NCBI GenBank assembly: GCA_036443405.1
Contig: JAZFYD010000108.1
Span: 1-7,555 of the forward strand
From: JAZFYD01 sp036443405
GTDB taxonomy: Bacteria; Planctomycetota; PLA2
Length of the DNA: 7,555 nucleotides
Direction of reading: 5' to 3'
Part shown: piece after piece, positions 6,379 through 7,555 of the stretch
Layout of the letters: each line of letters opens with the position of its first letter
How positions within the stretch are numbered: position 1 is the stretch's first letter
Position numbers and translations under genes: made by a program
Notes under the pieces: model-generated
The model's database searches: none
The model's input: only the letters and a program-made list of their open reading frames with translations
What the model was told of the DNA's origin: nothing

Positions 6379-6421
6379 ACGGGCGGGCGCCCCTGTCGGG
6401 CGGACAAGACGAGCGACAACA

Positions 6422-6877
6422 TTGGAAGTCACCGAGATTCGCATCAAGCTTCTGCCGCGACGGCAGCAGAGTGAGGATCGTCTCCGAGCGTTCTGCACGG
6501 TTACGTTCGACAACTCGTTCGTTATCCGCGATCTCAAGGTGATCGAGGGGCAAAACGGATTCTTCGTCGCGATGCCCAGCCGGAAGCTCACGGCGCGCTG
6601 CCCTCGCTGCAGCGGCAAGAATCACCTTCGTGCCCGCTACTGCAACGACTGCGGGTGCCATCTGCGCCCGAAGCGGGTCACGGAAGATAACCGTCTCCGG
6701 TTCCACGCCGACATCGCGCATCCCATCAACGCGTCGACCCGGCGCATGGTGGAGAAAGACGTCGTCCAGGCCTACCGCGACGAGGTCGAAGCCAGCAAGC
6801 GCCCGGACTATGTTCCGGAGACCTTCCCGGATCTCGATTATGACGAGCCGACCGCGGAAGGTTCCGCCCCCGCCTGA
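6422..6877 (+). CDS. spoVG: SpoVG family protein with inserted zinc ribbon
   Basis: This 151-residue protein belongs to the SpoVG family of site-specific DNA/RNA-binding regulators, first studied in Bacillus sporulation and septation but widespread in non-sporulating bacteria. The N-terminus MEVTEIRIKL, then RLRAFCTVTFDNSFVIRDLKV, then the signature NGFFVAMPSRK (45-55) are canonical, and DIAHPIN (97-103) plus a C-terminal helix complete the fold. Between MPSRK and DIAHPIN, where the classical protein has only a short loop, sits an insertion with C60-x2-C63-x10-C74-x2-C77 (CPRC...CNDC), a zinc-ribbon arrangement. After the helix comes an acidic/proline tail of about 30 residues. No ATG is available; the TTG at 6422 yields exactly the family N-terminus and was chosen for that reason. 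Ribosome binding is weak. From memory, such zinc-ribbon SpoVG proteins occur in planctomycetes, sometimes next to ispE. Confidence 0.93.
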   Translation: MEVTEIRIKLLPRRQQSEDRLRAFCTVTFDNSFVIRDLKVIEGQNGFFVAMPSRKLTARCPRCSGKNHLRARYCNDCGCHLRPKRVTEDNRLRFHADIAHPINASTRRMVEKDVVQAYRDEVEASKRPDYVPETFPDLDYDEPTAEGSAPA

Positions 6878-7555
6878 GCGAGCCGGCAGGCTCGTTGTTC
6901 AGACGCTCGTTCGCGCCGGGGAACCGCCGGACCCGAGAGTCGATGCCGTCGAGTTGCGTCTCGACCTCTACCCCGGCATCGATGTCGCGCGCGCGATCGC
7001 CGAGTCCGCAAAGCCGGTGATCGCCACCGTGCGCCGCAAGATCGACGGCGGCGCGTTCGCGGGCAGTGAGACCGAACGCGCGGTGCTGCTCTCACGCGCA
7101 GCGGGTGCGGCGTATCTCGACATCGAAGTGGATGCGCCGGACGGATATGGACCCGCGGGCCCGCGGCGCATCGTGAGCGCGCACGACAAGGATGGCGTGC
7201 CCGCCGATCTCGACGGGTTGTTCCAACGTTGCTTGGAACGCGGCGCGGATCTCGTGAAGATCGCGGTGACGCCGCGGGATGCCACCGAGGCGTTTCGCGT
7301 GCTCGCGCTGCCGATGTCCGCGATCGCGATGGGGCGTTTCGGGGAGTTCACCCGGGCCCTCGCACCGCTGACCTATTGCGCGAGCCAAGCGATCGCGCCC
7401 GGGCTGCCGTCTCCAGCGGTGCTGTTTGACGAACTGCACGTCCGCCGCGCGCGTTTGGGCGCGCCGCTGTTCGGCGTGGCGGGAGATCCGATCGACCACT
7501 CCAAGAGTCCTGCGTTCCACAACGCGGCGCTCGCGCGGGATTCCTCCGACGCCAT
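6840..7555 (+). CDS. aroDE: Bifunctional 3-dehydroquinate dehydratase / shikimate dehydrogenase, 3' end outside window
   Basis: The frame is open from ATG 6840 to the right edge, 238 residues. Residues about 17-195 form a type I (Schiff-base) 3-dehydroquinate dehydratase domain: VELRLD (37-42), ATVR (62-65), SAHD with the catalytic H115, DLVKIAV with the Schiff-base K140, and MGRFGEFTR (164-172). After a short linker, residues 208-238 begin a shikimate dehydrogenase domain: PLFGVAGDPIDHSKSPAFHN, with the shikimate-binding HSxSP. The pair catalyses steps 3 and 4 of the shikimate pathway. The layout resembles the plant DHD-SDH fusion, where the linker follows APGQPT; here it reads APGLPS. The dehydratase has I185, L189 and D69 where family members usually carry Ser, Gln and Glu. 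The start lies 38 nt inside spoVG; no other ATG/GTG/TTG occurs before the ELRLD motif. NADP-binding residues lie beyond the window. Confidence 0.92.
   Translation, partial: MTSRPRKVPPPPERAGRLVVQTLVRAGEPPDPRVDAVELRLDLYPGIDVARAIAESAKPVIATVRRKIDGGAFAGSETERAVLLSRAAGAAYLDIEVDAPDGYGPAGPRRIVSAHDKDGVPADLDGLFQRCLERGADLVKIAVTPRDATEAFRVLALPMSAIAMGRFGEFTRALAPLTYCASQAIAPGLPSPAVLFDELHVRRARLGAPLFGVAGDPIDHSKSPAFHNAALARDSSDA

Noticed and set aside
6388..6402. A terminator between ispE and spoVG (CGCCC-N5-GGGCG).
   Set aside because: The stem is only 5 bp with no following T-run; in such GC-rich DNA this is likely chance, and the genes look co-transcribed.

Overview
The window is GC-rich, densely packed bacterial chromosome made up mostly of housekeeping genes. 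Several features point to Planctomycetota, although this is inference from recalled family traits rather than a search: a secreted protein with a short N-terminal helical region followed by a W-P-T-x-G-G entry into a PQQ-type beta-propeller, a SpoVG protein carrying an inserted four-cysteine zinc ribbon, and a 3-dehydroquinate dehydratase fused to shikimate dehydrogenase. No rRNA, tRNA, CRISPR array, transposase or phage gene was seen.

Layout. Positions 1-871 (minus) hold the 5' part of the exported propeller protein, which runs off the left edge. Positions 872-1091 are non-coding and filled by an element bounded by imperfect 20-bp inverted repeats of the CACAGAG/GAGGC type, with an internal hairpin. 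Next, also on the minus strand, come a small FtsB/DivIC-like membrane coiled-coil protein (1092-1397) and, 7 bp upstream of it, enolase (1405-2670). An approximately 170-bp divergent spacer (2671-2838) separates these from a plus-strand cluster.

The plus-strand cluster is seven tightly packed genes that look like one operon: psd and pssA (phosphatidylethanolamine synthesis), folK (folate), panC (pantothenate/CoA), ispE (MEP isoprenoid pathway), spoVG (RNA/DNA-binding regulator) and aroDE (shikimate pathway, cut by the right edge). Gene junctions are 2-bp gaps, a 4-bp ATGA overlap, a 17-bp overlap, a 1-bp gap, a 43-bp gap and a 38-bp overlap. Two genes, panC and spoVG, appear to start at TTG. 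The first two genes act consecutively: PssA makes phosphatidylserine and Psd decarboxylates it. The others each supply one step of a different cofactor or precursor pathway, so co-expression with growth is the likely link rather than a shared pathway.

The most interesting points are the inverted-repeat element whose outer end supplies part of the stop codon of the FtsB-like gene, loss of conserved substrate-binding residues in the dehydroquinate dehydratase domain, the zinc-ribbon SpoVG, and a one-residue insertion in the active-site loop of enolase. Nothing here clearly amounts to an undescribed multi-gene system.
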